DNA of 64,000 nt, from assembly GCA_021234155.1 (NCBI GenBank), contig JAJEKV010000054.1, positions 3,199,622-3,263,621 of the forward strand. Direction: 5' to 3'. The position numbers and the translations under genes are program-made. The notes beneath the pieces were generated by a model. The model worked only from the letters and a program-made list of their open reading frames with translations, ran no database searches and was not told the origin of the DNA. Below, piece after piece: positions 1 to 11,542 of this stretch. Position 1 is the stretch's first letter, and every line of letters begins with the position of its first letter. The stretch comes from Isoetes taiwanensis. Taxonomy: Eukaryota; Streptophyta; Lycopodiopsida; Isoetales; Isoetaceae.

Positions 1-1908
1 CATGCTGCGATACAAGGGTCCTCGAGTTATCAACACAACCTTTTGGTATGTGATTTCGGGAAGGTCTGTATTTACTGCTGCGAGAAGAACCCCGTTGATT
101 TTCTGTGTCGGGCGTATATGGGGAGAAATCTGGAAAAGGTTAAGAAGATCGGGGAACCGTCCTCGGAAAAAAATTAGTCCCTCCAGGAAAAAGGGAATGC
201 ATGCCATGCCTTTTCGGTCATATCTTTTTGTTTTACTCTTTTCTGTTTTTTGTTTAAGATAATCCTTTGATCAACCTGTTTAGATCCAGCAATGACATTA
301 ATTTTCGGGATGCCGCCAAGGATAGATAATATGTATCAGCTTTTGACTGTAAAAAGCTCAGTGCAGGTAATCCCGATCAGAAGGGATACAATTTTTGTTT
401 GAGAAAAATCGATTATGGGTAGGAATGGCTGAAAAAGCCAGGAAATGTAACTGAGAGAAACAACTTTTCGAATAGAGTATAGAATTATGCAGTAAGTATA
501 GCTTCGTATGTTTTACATAGTAGCTTTGCCTCAGTGTTGATCATTCTCCCCCTAAAGTAAAAACGACATATCCCATATCTATATTTCGTAGACCAATATA
601 ATATAACCAAATTAGCGGCCTAATGGTTGTGACTGAGTATCTCTCCATACATCTCGGAGGTGACTATATGAAACCATATCGGGTGGTACATGGGAATTTA
701 GGAAAGGGTACCTAGAGTTCAGTTAGGCATGCCAACAACATCAAATAAAGGGCTGGCTGGCTTGACGATAAACTATTCTGCATACGGCTTCATTTCAGTA
801 ACAGGCACAAACTGGACGACCAACGAGATGTCAAAATTGAACATATGGTAACATTTCTATGCAACGATTGTGATGTATGCCCGAATAGGGGACAAAATGG
901 GGTATACTTAAGACCTAATAATTGACACCTATACGTGAGTAAATACAGGTATATGAAATTAAGAAGATGCACATAGCAGGTTGGCAGAAATACGACCGAA
1001 AGTAAGGAAGGGCGTATGTATAATGGGGCAACAACTCTACGGGTGGGGACCCACATAGGGGGCAAAAGATAAAAAAAGAAAATAATACGACAAGGCGTGT
1101 AAATATACTATATACGATGTATTGAGGTAAGTGTAGATGTAATTGTAGAGGTGTATATGATAGGTACGAACGCAGATGTATGGAAGCGACCTAGTAAAAG
1201 TGAAAAGGAGAAGTTGGGCGGGTACGTCAACCTCTCTTAACCCAGGAGATGCAACAACCACAAAGGAGGGACGAACAGAAATCAGATAAATAAGGGGTCC
1301 AGGAGTAGATGGTGCAAAGGGTGGAAGGCTAAGCTATGGGACATAGAGACGGGTGTCTCCGCCATACACCAGGACGGAGTGGGAAAATAGCCCACCGGCT
1401 GGTGCCGACTGCTAAGCAACAGACACCAACTTACCCGGCCCATAAAATGGAAACGAAAATGGAAGTGGAAAGACAGAGGTTGCCAAGTACGGGATAGTGG
1501 GAGGCAACTCCCCGACCGTACACCAGGACAGCGAGGATCCAATCCTCCGGTTGGTGCACAAAGTCACAAAAACCCACTGCCAAAAGGATACAACGAAAAC
1601 AAGGCAGTTCATATGGTACCGGAAATCACGGAATCCAGGGAATTGAATACAAATCTAAGGGCCAGCCAAAAGACGCCGATAGTAAAGAGCGGACACAAAC
1701 ACCCAATAGTCATATCTTGGATGGGATAATTCGAAATTTGAAATTCAAAAACTGAAAGGATATGGGGGGAAACGCCCGAACGGCTACATAAGGGAACACG
1801 ATATAGTAAGCCCGCAGAAGAGAAACAGGAAACAGGAAAACACAGAAGAGAGCGAACGGCGGGAAAGGAATTCGGCGAAGCGGTATAGCCACAACAATAG
1901 AAGGAAGA
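1..1908. other. unassigned left flank and probable 5' region of LINE A
   Basis: No gene is recognised. The stretch from about 1,000 is purine-rich on + like the LINE that follows, so its right part is probably the LINE 5' untranslated region; the LINE start could not be located. A short imperfect duplication is visible: 'acaccaggac' recurs near 1,367 and 1,522, each followed by a '..ggttggtgc'-like block. Open frames on - at 1,282-2,169 are uninterrupted only because the + strand is purine-rich, and they show no family motif. Confidence 0.4.
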
Positions 1909-2979
1909 ATGGCTAGCCAAACAGGAGTGGGGGGGGCAAGCAGGGAAGAACTCAAACAAGATCTGCAAGACTTCTTGGCTCAGTTCGAGGTAAGACTGGA
2001 GACCAGGGTACCGAGGATGGAAGCGCTCAACACACTGGCGAGCGTGGTGCAACAGAACAAAGAAGCGATAGGGAAAGTGGAAGAACGGGTGCAGGTGGTG
2101 GAAGATACAGAGGTGGAAATTCGGAAGAGGATGGAGGAGGTGGAGAAAGAAAAGGCGGAAATCATACAAAGGTTGGTGATATTAGAAAAGAAACAAATAG
2201 ATCTAGATGCGTGGCAGAGTTTTGATAGGATTAAACCACACATAGTGGAGTTCAAAGAACAGGAAAGGATAAAGCATGATGTAAGGTTGATAGGAGTAGC
2301 CGAAAGGCCTAACGACACGTTTCGTGTCACTGCAGAAATAATGGAGAACGTTTTTCAGGAACACAGGAATGTGATAGTGAAAGCAGTCCGGGCAGGAGCT
2401 TGGAGAGGGAGGGCGAGACATATAAATGTGACTATGAGGGACCTGGCAGCCAAGGAAAGAATCATTCACGCAGGGTTCAAACTAAGGAATGGACTCAAAG
2501 TACAAGAGGCCTAAACAGCCATGCAGAGGCAGGGGTTACAGAGGGAACTGGCGAAAGTCAGAGAACTGAGTCGGGCGGGAGTACAAGCAGGGGTAAAGAA
2601 TGGGAAACTATACCTCAAAAGAGGCCGAGAGAACACACCGCAAGAATCGACAACGCAGGGAGATGGGATGGACCCACAGGATCCGAGGGGAGATGGGCAC
2701 CACGAAACGGAGGCAACGAGAGGACAGGGACAGATGAAACAGATAAGGGAAATAACACCATCTGGGGCAATAGACCGGGAAACAGCCCCCAAGATTCTAA
2801 CACAGACACAGCTAGGGTGGGGAAGCGGAAAAGAGGTCGGAAGGGACCTAGATCAGAACATAACGCTGACAAGGGAGAGAGGGGGTGATCAGGGAGCAAA
2901 AACGAGGGGGCAGTTAAGGAAAGGACACGCATTAGAACAGCAGAGAGGCAGGGGGGTACAGAAAGGAAGGAAGAAGTAA
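1909..2979 (+). pseudogene. LINE A ORF1 protein (coiled coil, nucleic-acid chaperone type)
   Basis: The frame starts with ATG at 1,909 and runs to 2,979 with a single in-frame TAA at 2,512-2,514, so it reads as 201 codons, a stop, then about 154 more codons in the same frame. Residues 1-100 are charged and heptad-like (EERVQVVEDTEVEI region), a coiled coil as in LINE ORF1 proteins. Residues about 120-200 look like the RRM/C-terminal part (GRARHINVTMRDLAAKERI). The tail after the stop (QAGVKNGKLYLKRGRE) matches the end of that domain, followed by a low-complexity basic region. The family binds LINE RNA in the retrotransposition particle. Assignment is by architecture. Confidence 0.65.
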
Positions 2980-3720
2980 CGATCTGGTACTGGAATTGTA
3001 CGGGATATCCTTGGGATGATGGAGAACGCCTACACGAAGCACGTGACCAGGATATCATATGCCTGGTAGAGACATGGGAACATAGCACAAAGAGGCTACC
3101 AGATGAACCAGGGTACACATTGTTCACGTGTTGGAGGGAAAAGAACTACAAAATAGGAAGAGGAAGCGCAGGGCTAGCCTGCTACATTAGGAATAGCAGT
3201 GTCAAAAAAGCATGTATTTTGGAAAATGACATTAATAAAAGATACATGCTTATAAATATTGTGTTGCTTGATTACAGAAACCTATATTTGCTAATAGTAT
3301 ACTATCCACCCCAATGTGATAAACTGGAACTATTAAGCATGGGAGAGATTGTCATGAAACACAGGGATAAGGGAATGCTGATCATAGTAGGGGATATTAA
3401 TGCAAGGACGGACGGGAACAAAGCGCAGAAAGCGGTGGATAGATAACCTAGAGGGCAAAGGACACAGCCTAAGAGGGAAGAATGGCAACGGGACACGAGA
3501 TCTAAATGGAGATGACAAATGAGAGGAGAAACACTGATAGAAGTATGTACAGCTACAGATACAATTATATGCAACGGCCTAAGAAGATGGGAGGCTTCAA
3601 AAGTTCATTAAGCACAAACGCCACGGAGCAAGATAGTGGACTATGTGATAGCAAATGAGGAAGCAATAAAGGAAATTGGAAAGATGGAGTTAGGGAATGG
3701 TCAGCTAGGAAGGAGGGAGG
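2980..3720 (+). pseudogene. LINE A AP-type endonuclease domain, frameshifted
   Basis: Translation in shifting frames gives the landmarks of an exonuclease-endonuclease-phosphatase domain: WYWNCTGYPWDDGERLHEA at the start, then DIICLVETWEH, LLIVYYPPQ, then IIVGDINART (the DINAR motif of LINE endonucleases) ending at a stop at 3,444-3,446. Beyond it another frame gives TIICNGLRRWEASKVH and KIVDYVIANEEA, the expected next parts. The enzyme nicks target DNA to prime reverse transcription. At least two frameshifts make it non-functional. The terminal SDH motif is not clear. Confidence 0.6.
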
Positions 3721-3998
3721 GACACAGACTCCACCGCTCAAGATGAATGTGGCAAGGGGAAGAACAGATGACAAGCAAGGAAGAGGCAAACAGGCCAAAA
3801 TAACAGTTAAATTCAGAGAAAACAGAGTGGGAACATTCATAAAAACGGTAAAAAGGAAAATAAAAGAAAAGGAATGGGGAGAGGGAATGAAGGACGAGAG
3901 GGAATGACATGAATGACATCTTGAAGAAGCTGACTAAAATGGCATTGGGAGAAGAGAAAGAGGAAGGAGGGCTATAGCATTTTGAAGGTCGAGATGGT

Positions 3999-4562
3999 TT
4001 GCCGAAGTGTGCATGGAACAACGAAGGAGAGTCAAACAAAAAAGGCGAGGCATACCAAGTGGAACGCGGCAAATATGTGAAAATACTGAAAAGAAAGAAA
4101 GCTCAGGACCTGAAGAACCATCAATGGGGATTGGCCGAAGACCTGAAGAAGAGACCTAAGGTATTCTGGAACAATATGAAAAAAGGCTCAAAAACAAAAG
4201 CGGGTACAGTAGCAGGTGAGGAGGGGAGAGGAATGGAAATAGAAATAGACTGGACAAGATACCTGGAACGTCTGTACAAAACAGGGGCTGCACCAATCAT
4301 AGCCCCAGAAGGTAGACACAAACCTCCCTTCTCCAAGGAAGAGGTGACATGGGCACTAAACAAAATGGCAAACAATAAGGCTCCGGATCTATATGGGCTA
4401 ACAGCGGAGATGTTGAAATGCGTAGGAACAGAGATAAGTAGGGATCATAACAGAAATATTCAATGAGGTAGTACATTCAGGCCTACCGGAAAGATGGCAG
4501 TTTAATAAGGTAATCCCGCTCCATAAAGGAGGAAACAAAGAAGAACCGAGTAATTACAGGAC
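3999..4562 (+). pseudogene. LINE A reverse transcriptase, N-terminal part
   Basis: The 3,999-4,466 frame contains the linker between endonuclease and RT and the first RT motif (FSKEEVTWALNKMANNKAPD, then LTAEMLK), typical of LINE RT motif 0/1. A frameshift near 4,466 is followed by LPERWQFNKVIPLHKGG and SNYR, the standard 'W..a.v.pl.K.g....NYR' block. The sequence then breaks at 4,562-4,563 exactly where a CACTA terminus begins. It continues in the block starting near 7,040. Confidence 0.7.
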
Positions 4563-4589
4563 CACTACAAGAGAACAGTGGTTTATTGT

Positions 4590-5205
4590 CACTTTTTTTG
4601 TCAGTAAAATAACATGTCAAAAAACTGATACAAAAGTGACAATAACTGTGACAAAATTAGTGACATCCAAATGACAATAGATATGACAATGGAGAGCCAC
4701 AATAGTGACAAAAAAGTGACAAAATGATGACTATCATATGACACTAGACTGACATGGTTCTGACAAAACCGTATGTCAAGAATGTGACAATAAATTGTCT
4801 TAATAATGACACAAATAGTGCCAAAAGAAAGCGACAAAATGATGACTATCATATGACACTAGACTGACATGGTTCTGACAAAAACATATGTCAAGAATGT
4901 GACAATAAATTGACTTAATAATGACGAAAATAATGACAAAAAAATGATATAAATCTGACTATAACGTACCATTTAGATGACAAAATTGTGACCATAGATT
5001 GATATAATTTTGACAAAAGTATTTGCCAGAAATGTGACAATAGACTGACTTTATAATAACAAAAGTAGTGACAAAGAAATGATATAAATACTATCACAAT
5101 ATGCCAATAAAATGACCCAAATGTGACAAAAGAGTGAGAATAAGTGACTAAAAAGTGACAATAAGTGAGTGGAAAGTGACAATAAAGTGACTTTGTAGGT
5201 AATTT
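4590..5205. repeat. CACTA subterminal TGACAA repeats with a tandem duplication
   Basis: About 600 bp consists of closely spaced short motifs of the form (A/G)TGACAA(A/T) in one main orientation, typical of transposase-binding subterminal repeats of CACTA elements. Inside it a block of roughly 100 bp starting 'aaaatgatgactatc' occurs at 4,721 and again at 4,836 (period 115), nearly identical. Confidence 0.65.
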
Positions 5206-5238
5206 GATAGAAGTATCTTCAAGAATGTAAAGATACCA

Positions 5239-5560
5239 TCAACCATCTCCTTCATGCTCATCATTGAGCTCTAATGCAGTAGTATCAATAAGACGTCTGC
5301 GCCTGGGTACAACATGAACCACAATCCACCACCTTGGGTTAACAGGGTTTTCAGTAAAGAAAACCTGTTCAACTTGTTTAGGGTAAACAAATGGTTCGTT
5401 CATTTCTCCAAGAATCTGTGTTGAATCAATCTCGTAGAAACCCGAAGGATGTGATCTCACGGTCTTGCCTCTATAAATAACTTTGAACCACTTTGCCTTC
5501 AATATAGTTACATGAAATGAACGGAAGTCAACATCAATAATATTGGTGATTTGCCCAACA
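5239..5560 (-). pseudogene. CACTA transposon DUF4216 domain fragment
   Basis: The minus-strand frame 5,239-5,502 contains AKWFKVIYRGKTVRSH, EPFVYPKQVEQVFFT and NPRWWIVVHVVPRR, which follow the DUF4216 pattern of CACTA transposase C-terminal regions (aromatic WF, the 'F.lA.Q..QVfy' block, a 'W..v...' ending). The preceding TNIIDVDFRSFH-like segment sits in another frame up to about 5,560, so one frameshift is present. It lies next to the transposon end, as in intact CACTA elements. Confidence 0.7.
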
Positions 5561-6239
5561 TAATTAAGATCACCAGAATGGCGGTTGCCGATCCGTTGAC
5601 TAGCTTGGCTTTTTGTTCAAATTGAGAAGCAATTCCACGGTCATTTGTCGGGCGACCTTTATCGACCTCTATAGTTGAAGATGATTTCCATAAGCCCACA
5701 TGGAATTGTGGAAGCGAGCACGCATTTTACGAGGGATATGAGAAAGCAAATCATATGTATGTAGCAAACATTACCAATAAATAGAAAGTTATACCTTCTT
5801 AACGCATCCAAGTGCGATATTGAAGTCATCCTTTGGAACATCCTCTCCATTATCTCGTGCATTTTCCATTGCTTCAAGCAACCAATCACGAGTCATATCC
5901 TCGGCAATTCTTCCAATGATTACGGATATAGAAACGTTTTCGGCCATGATGTATGCTATTATGTGCAAAATCTTGCACGGCCATCTCCCTCTCTTCTCTA
6001 GCAAGTTTATACCTCTCCCTCCACTTATCAAGACTATCATTATTACATTATTACAAACTTATTTATTTCTTCAAACATTTCCTCGTTCAATTTGTGTTGC
6101 ACTCCATGACCTTGCAAGACTTCTTACGCTACTTCCTTATCTTCCTCACCATTCCAAATCTTTGGTGCATCTTTGTGTATTGAAATTGTGGCTTCACTTA
6201 AAAGAACAATGTTTCATGAAGCAAGTGACCCTCGGTCAT

Positions 6240-6534
6240 GGACCCCTCAAATGCCTAGCCATTTACGGATGTATCCTTTCAAAACTTTCATGTACCGTTC
6301 TAAAAAAAACATCCACATAGCTTGGAGCTGGTCCAAGAAGCGGATTTCTTACGGTAGATGAACCAATAAGTGTACTTGAAGGTCAAAAAAACTTGTAGGA
6401 AGCTCTTTCTCCATCATGCACAGAAGCTCAACTATCTCAACCTCCATTCTTGAAATGTCATCTAAGCTAATCTCTTTCATTGAGACCCATCTATACACAA
6501 AATTGGTAGTTGTTAACAACAAAATTGAAAACAA
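6240..6534 (-). pseudogene. CACTA transposon DUF4218 domain fragment
   Basis: The minus frame has EIVELLCMMEKELPTSFFD followed by LQVHLLVHLP, the hallmark 'l..lE..fPp.fFd.m.HL..HL' of DUF4218. Downstream, in broken frames to about 6,240, come IRFLDQLQAM-like and RYMKVLKGYIRKWLG-like residues, matching the 'G....RWMYPFER.l..lK..vrN' part. It is interrupted by stops. Confidence 0.7.
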
Positions 6535-6770
6535 ACTACTAACAAAGTTTTTAAACCATACCTTGCAAACTTTCCAAGTCGATATATAATGTCACGTATG
6601 TTACTCGTAAGACAATTCTCAATTGCACATGGAAGAAGGTGCTACAATGCAACAAACACACATAATGAAGAAATATCCAACAAGATAATTAATACAAAAT
6701 TAATACCTGTATAAATTTGTGCCAATCATGGGACTTTAACCCACTAAGATCACCATCTTTTGTGAAGGCT

Positions 6771-7028
6771 TTACGTACCATAGCCGGTAGGAGTGCGCAT
6801 TTTGGATATAATATTAGTCACTTGCAACTCCTCTGATTTACTTAGAACCCACGGTGCCTTGGGTAACATAATGGCTTTGCCCTCCTCTTCAATAGGCCAT
6901 AAGGTACGCATTATGTTACAATCTTGTAAGTCTCTTCTAGCACTTAATTTCTCCCAATCCCCAGTCAAATGTCTCCAGAGTGATTGTCCAACATTTTTTA
7001 AGACATGCGTAGGATCGAGTAGGTGCAC
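6771..7028 (-). pseudogene. CACTA transposase (TNP2) C-terminal fragment
   Basis: The 85-residue frame reads DPTHVLKNVGQSLWRHL at its start and ends with APWVLSKSEELQ and KMRTPTGYG. This matches the end of the TNP2 transposase domain, where an 'H..KN' motif is followed by '.P.APytLs..E' and 'PtGY'. The DDE catalytic part would lie upstream (to the right) and is missing because the element is truncated at the LINE junction near 7,035. Confidence 0.7.
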
Positions 7029-7035
7029 AAGTTTT

Positions 7036-7407
7036 AGTTCTGGCCAATATTCAAGGGAAAACTTTGGATCAGAAACTGAAAACGTGGGCAGAAGCAGGGA
7101 AGCTCAGAGCACAAGGCCAGGCCGGTTTTCGACCAGAGTACTCGACTACGGACCATCTGGTGACCCTAAGGATAATGATAGAGCAGACAAGGGAGAGTAA
7201 CAAGAAGATCATATGTTGCTTCGTGGACTTTAAAAAAGCCTTCGACACAGTGCCTAGAGATAAGCTTCTACTTAGACTAATAGGACTAAGAGCACCAGAA
7301 GGGTTAGTAGGATCAATTGCAAGGCTATACCAAAAGGTATATGCCAAAACAGATGGGGAAGGAGAAGCCATAGAATGCGACACAGGAGTAAAAACAAGGT
7401 TGCAAAT
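7036..7407 (+). pseudogene. LINE A reverse transcriptase, central part
   Basis: The frame reads LDQKLKTWAEAGKLRAQGQA, then GFRPEYSTTDHL, then CCFVDFKKAFDTVPRDKL, then VYAKTDGEGEAIECDTGVKT. These are RT motifs: the GFR..yST box, the FvDf.KAFDtV box carrying the first catalytic aspartate, and the GVKT lead-in to 'GlkQGCpLSP'. The next motif is found at 11,543, on the far side of the 4.1-kb insertion. The frame is open apart from the insertion. Confidence 0.8.
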
Positions 7408-7902
7408 GAAACGGGAGTGTTGCAGAACTCCCGTTTCTAAGATTCCCTTTAAAAAAACACTATGCTCTTAAAATTGGCCTTTTTTGGATAAACTTGAGAA
7501 TTTCAAAAGGTTCAATTTTTTTTTCCCCTCATTTTGGCTCCTCATTAAGTGACAGCTTGTTTTTTGCAAAGAAGCGCCCTTAAAAATGGCAAAATATAGA
7601 CTTGAATACATAATCTCTAAAAATGAGATATCAAAAACATCAAAGTAGAGAAGAAAAAATAATAACTATTTCTTTGAAATTTTTCAGTACATCAATTTGG
7701 CACCCCACAAATTTGGTGCTACTGAACAATACGCCCTTCAAACGTTGCAACTGGGTATATGTCCCAAGTCTCCACCTTTAGTTATTCCCTCAAGTGTGTT
7801 TGACATGTTTTGACGTTCTATTGGCCAAATAAAAAAACAAGAAAATAATCAAGTAAACAAATGAACACTAGGACACAAAAAACAAAAAATGTAAAACCGA
7901 AA

Positions 7903-8043
7903 GTGTATTCTGGAATACACTTGTTTTTCTAAAATATAAACATGTATTCCAGAATACACACTTTGGATTTTGAGAAAGCAAAAGTGTATTCCAGAATACA
8001 CTTTTGCTTTCCTGATAAAGCAAATGTGTATTCTGGAATACAC
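7903..8043. repeat. left cluster of four 18-bp palindromes
   Basis: Four copies of the palindrome lie at 7,903-7,920, 7,942-7,959, 7,984-8,001 and 8,026-8,043, spaced 39-42 bp. The half-site GTGTATTC is constant apart from one base in the second copy. The central dinucleotide is TG, CA, CA and TG. They sit about 500 bp inside the left terminus of the 4.1-kb element, the position of subterminal transposase-binding repeats. Confidence 0.85.
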
Positions 8044-8306
8044 TTTTGCTTTCCTGGCGCATTTGCTTGTACAAAGTTTCTAAGCAAGAACGGGAAAGGG
8101 GTGCTTGTGTACTGCATGTATATCTACTAGTGTACAAAATATTTGTTGGAGAAAAGCAACTAATGATTCTTAAACGATTAATTTAGTGGCAAAAGACTTT
8201 CTTCAGTTCTGATTGAGGCTCATGGGATAATTCCACGACGAAAAGTTTCACAATATTAAATTATGAAGACAAATTCTTGAAAGACCAATGCGCATGCCCT
8301 GTTGTA

Positions 8307-8822
8307 GAGCATTTTGGTTAGCAAACAACTCATTGTGATTTTTTTTAAGGGGCAATTCTTAGAGGAATTCACATGGACGATTATAAAATAAAATTCCAAA
8401 TTAACCCTTGTGATAACAACTATTGGAATGAACTAGAGACATGTTTGTAGATTGATCAAACGTACTTGTTGGGCGTTCCAAATTAACCCTTGTGATAACA
8501 ACTAATGGAATGAACTAGAGACATGTTTGTAGATTGATCAAACGTACTTGTTGGGCGTCCTTTCCTCCAGTTTAGAAGTAGAGCCCATTTAAATTAACGA
8601 GAGCATTTTGTTTAGCGAACAACTCATTGTGATTTTTTTTTAAGAGGCAATTCTTACTTAAGAGGGATTCACACGGACTTGATTATAAAACAAAATTCCA
8701 AATTCACCCTTCTGATAACAACTAATGGAATGAACTAGAGACATGTTTGTAGATTGATCAAACGTACTTGTTGGGCGTCCTTTCCTCCAGTTTAGAAGTA
8801 GAGCCCATTTAAATTAACGTTA
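8307..8822. repeat. complex tandem repeat (about 294-bp unit with inner duplication)
   Basis: A unit beginning 'gagcattttg' occurs at 8,307 and at 8,601. The sub-block beginning 'ttccaaatt' and ending near 'ttgttgggcg' occurs three times (8,394, 8,476 and 8,696), nearly identical. The second unit is followed by a longer shared stretch containing 'tttcctccagtttagaagta'. The block is non-coding and lies inside the 4.1-kb TIR element. Confidence 0.85.
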
Positions 8823-10650
8823 ATTTGAGACTGTCCAGGAGCTCACGTATAAAACATGGTGTACAGAATCGTAATAAATTTACATTGGAAAGATGTTCTA
8901 CAATAATTTGGAATTTGGCGTATGCACAGTCCCACAAATTGGTGGGTTAAAGTTGAGTTCGTCCAATCTGTCAGGTACAAAACCATCAGAGCTTCTTGAT
9001 ACTTGGGAATTCACTTACCAAAGAGTACTTATGAATCACTGCTCTTCTATGAGGATGTTCATACATGTCCCATACTGTATTGCAGCAGAAAATCAGTGCA
9101 GCCATTCCACCAGAGTCCAGGATTGACTCAAAGTTCCTTAAATTGTTCTAGGTGTGTATATATTTACACCAAAATCTGAATGGTCATTCAATGTATTCAT
9201 TTGTACAAAATGCACGCTTTGTGGTAGGTATGTGCCCTGGATCAAATAACAATGAGAGAAATGTGCAACAACCTAAGAAACCAGCAGAAACACCATGTTG
9301 AACCAGCACATGTAAATCAAGGATATTGTAGATAGAATAAGCACATTTGTTGTGTTTTGAAGAATCTGTTTGCTGCTTATCTGTAAAAATGGAAGGAAAA
9401 ACCATGTCACACTATGTTCATAAGCTTTAACGAGATTCCCTAAAAAAAGAAAGAAGATTTCACATTTACAAGACTACAAAGATTTATATGCTATATTTAC
9501 TAAGAAGGATGTGAATTACATTGCACATTTTACAATTCCGTTTAACATGATAATTCTACCCTGCATCATGCAAGAATATTGTTTATCTTGCCCATTGATC
9601 TAGCTAAACAACAACTGGTTTGTGCAGGAGATCAAATAGATAAAGTCTCTGCAAGCAAATTTCAACAATGTTCAAAGTACCCAAGGGCCAGAAATGTACC
9701 TGCCAATCAGATTCTGGTGCAAGGATACAAGCAGGCATGCAGCTTGGCATGATATGCATTTATTCAGGAGATTCCAAACATGTAGCAGCACAGCCCCTGA
9801 AGCTACCAAGCGATGGTTATGAATGTCTGTTCCAGCAGGAAGCAGCAACAAGTTCACCTGGCAGAAGACAATAACCTCACATCAGTAAAGCAATCCATGT
9901 GACATTCTTCACAATGATTAGCATCATAGAGATCTGGTTCCCTCAAAAGCTACAACCAAAATCCAGGTGTCTAAAACCACATGGATAATACGAACTGTAA
10001 ACCAAAGCCGTGCTCTGCCATCGCCATATGATACTACAAAACCACATGCCATAGCCATGCTCTGCCAAGACCTGCTCCAACGACAGCCAAGATCTAGAAA
10101 CTCCAAGGTGAAAATCAACATGATCTTAGGACCCCAATGCTTTACCCAGAGTGGCCCCGTTGTAAAGAATTCGGGATACATGAACGCAAATATTTTCTTC
10201 TAAACACCATCTGGCAGCTCACCCTTGAGAGTAGATGGCTGAAGCTTTTCAAGTTCTTGAGATGGCTGAAGCACTAAATAGGATTCAAATGCTCGTGAAC
10301 GCCTCTTGCATTTGGAATCTCATCGTGGTTCAGAGTCACATAGTCCATGGAGATATAATAAGAACCCATTGCCATAAGCCAGCGCTCGCCTGCACCCTAA
10401 AGGAACCAACGCCAGCTACTCCAGTTCCACAAGAGCATCAATCAGAGCATCTGATTCTGGCATCCGACCTGCTACGACTAACCCTAAAGAAAAAAAAAAA
10501 TTCAAAGACGCTTAGCCAGCGCCTTGGCTTATCCTTTAGCCAATGCCATAGTCTTTTCAAATATGAGCATAAAATGGTGGCGCAAGGTCCACAGACAAAG
10601 ATCGCCGGAGCAAAAGGGCAAAAAAAACACGCCTCTCTCCTCGTGGAAAA
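8823..10650. other. interior of TIR element, no gene recognised
   Basis: This 1.8-kb interior has moderate base composition and several short open frames on both strands (for example 8,893-9,126 and 10,235-10,789 on +). None shows a family motif, and the frames have no consistent start or splice context. It may be captured host DNA, but no donor gene could be recognised. Confidence 0.4.
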
Positions 10651-10654
10651 AAAA

Positions 10655-11144
10655 ATGTATTCTGGAATACAAAGTGTATTCCGGAATACATTTCCCTCTT
10701 ATGATTTGCAACCAAAATCCAGTATCCCTGGTCTTATAAACAAAAAAATCAAAATCCCTTTATTATTTAAAACCACACAAAACAAATAAGAAAAATTGAA
10801 AGGTCATCAAAATAAATTGAAAATGCCAAAAAATCGAGTTGTTGTTAGTTTGTTTTTTCCTTTCGCTTATCTTTTCATTATTTAGAACTTTATTCCTGTA
10901 TCCCCTCATTAAAAAAAAACCGCAAGGTCATTCAAATCAATAGAAACAAAAAAAATTTGCATGGTCATTGAAAATGCTGAAAACCCGAAAAACCTGGAAA
11001 ATTGCAAGATCATTGTTGAGTCTCAAAAACTTGTACAGCAAAAGTGTATTCCAGAATACACTTTGGATTTCGAGCAAAACCAAAAGTGTATTCTGGAATA
11101 CACTTTGACTTTCAAAAAAAGAAAAAATGTATTCCGGAATACAC
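10655..11144. repeat. right cluster of five 18-bp palindromes
   Basis: Copies are at 10,655-10,672, 10,674-10,691, 11,044-11,061, 11,086-11,103 and 11,127-11,144, with central dinucleotides TG, CG, CA, TG and CG. A degenerate copy follows near 11,168. They mirror the left cluster and lie about 370-860 bp inside the right terminus of the 4.1-kb element. Confidence 0.85.
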
Positions 11145-11542
11145 TTCTGTTATCCTCGAATAGCAAAAGCGTATTTCGGATTATAATTTTGATACTTTAA
11201 AATATTATATCATTAAAAAATGACTCATTGTAATCTAAAAGTATCATTTCTGGAATATAATCCGTGCTAACAAAATGTTGTGTAGGACGTACACTTAAAT
11301 TAGTGCTTTTCTCTAAAAACACACTTCAGGTAAATTCTAACTGTTAGGAAAAGTGCCACTTTGACATAGTCAATTTTCTCTTTGCACAAAAAAATGAGTG
11401 ATTTTGGGGGGGTCAAAATGCAATTTTATGACCAAAATAAATTTTTTTACCTCATTTTAGCTCTTTTTTGGGGAAAAAAGGGGAATCTTTGAGGAATATT
11501 CCTTTTGCTCCCGTTTCAATGATTTGCTCTCGTTTAATATGC

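Larger units (their letters stand above)
4563..7035 (-). mobile_element. CACTA (En/Spm) transposon, truncated, inserted in LINE A
   Basis: It begins at 4,563 with CACTACAAGA, the canonical CACTA terminus, next to subterminal repeats built on TGACAA (4,590-5,200). Transposase fragments lie on - in the expected order, TNP2 (6,771-7,028), DUF4218 (6,349-6,534) and DUF4216 (5,239-5,560). The opposite terminus (an inverted TCTTGTAGTG) is absent: LINE sequence resumes at about 7,040, so the promoter-proximal end and most of TNP2 are lost. It cannot be autonomous. Confidence 0.8.
7408..11517. mobile_element. 4.1-kb TIR element, non-coding, inserted in LINE A
   Basis: The element begins GAAACGGGAG at 7,408 and ends CTCCCGTTTC at 11,517, a perfect 10-bp inverted terminus; a second shared block (AAGATTCCC, inverted) lies 20-30 bp inside each end. 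It splits the RT frame of LINE A. Both subterminal regions carry 18-bp palindromes of the GTGTATTC-GAATACAC type. No transposase or other recognisable protein is present, so it is non-autonomous or decayed. The target duplication is ambiguous: only 'aat' is shared directly at the ends. MULE-like or CACTA-like classification stays open. Confidence 0.6.

Noticed and set aside
1282-2169. long minus-strand open frames opposite LINE A ORF1
   Set aside because: They mirror a purine-rich coding strand, are rich in Phe/Leu/Ser, and show no motif; the + strand frame explains the region.
7903-8043. CRISPR-like array (regular short repeats)
   Set aside because: Only four palindromes in a nuclear plant transposon with matching copies near the other end; no cas genes and wrong organism.
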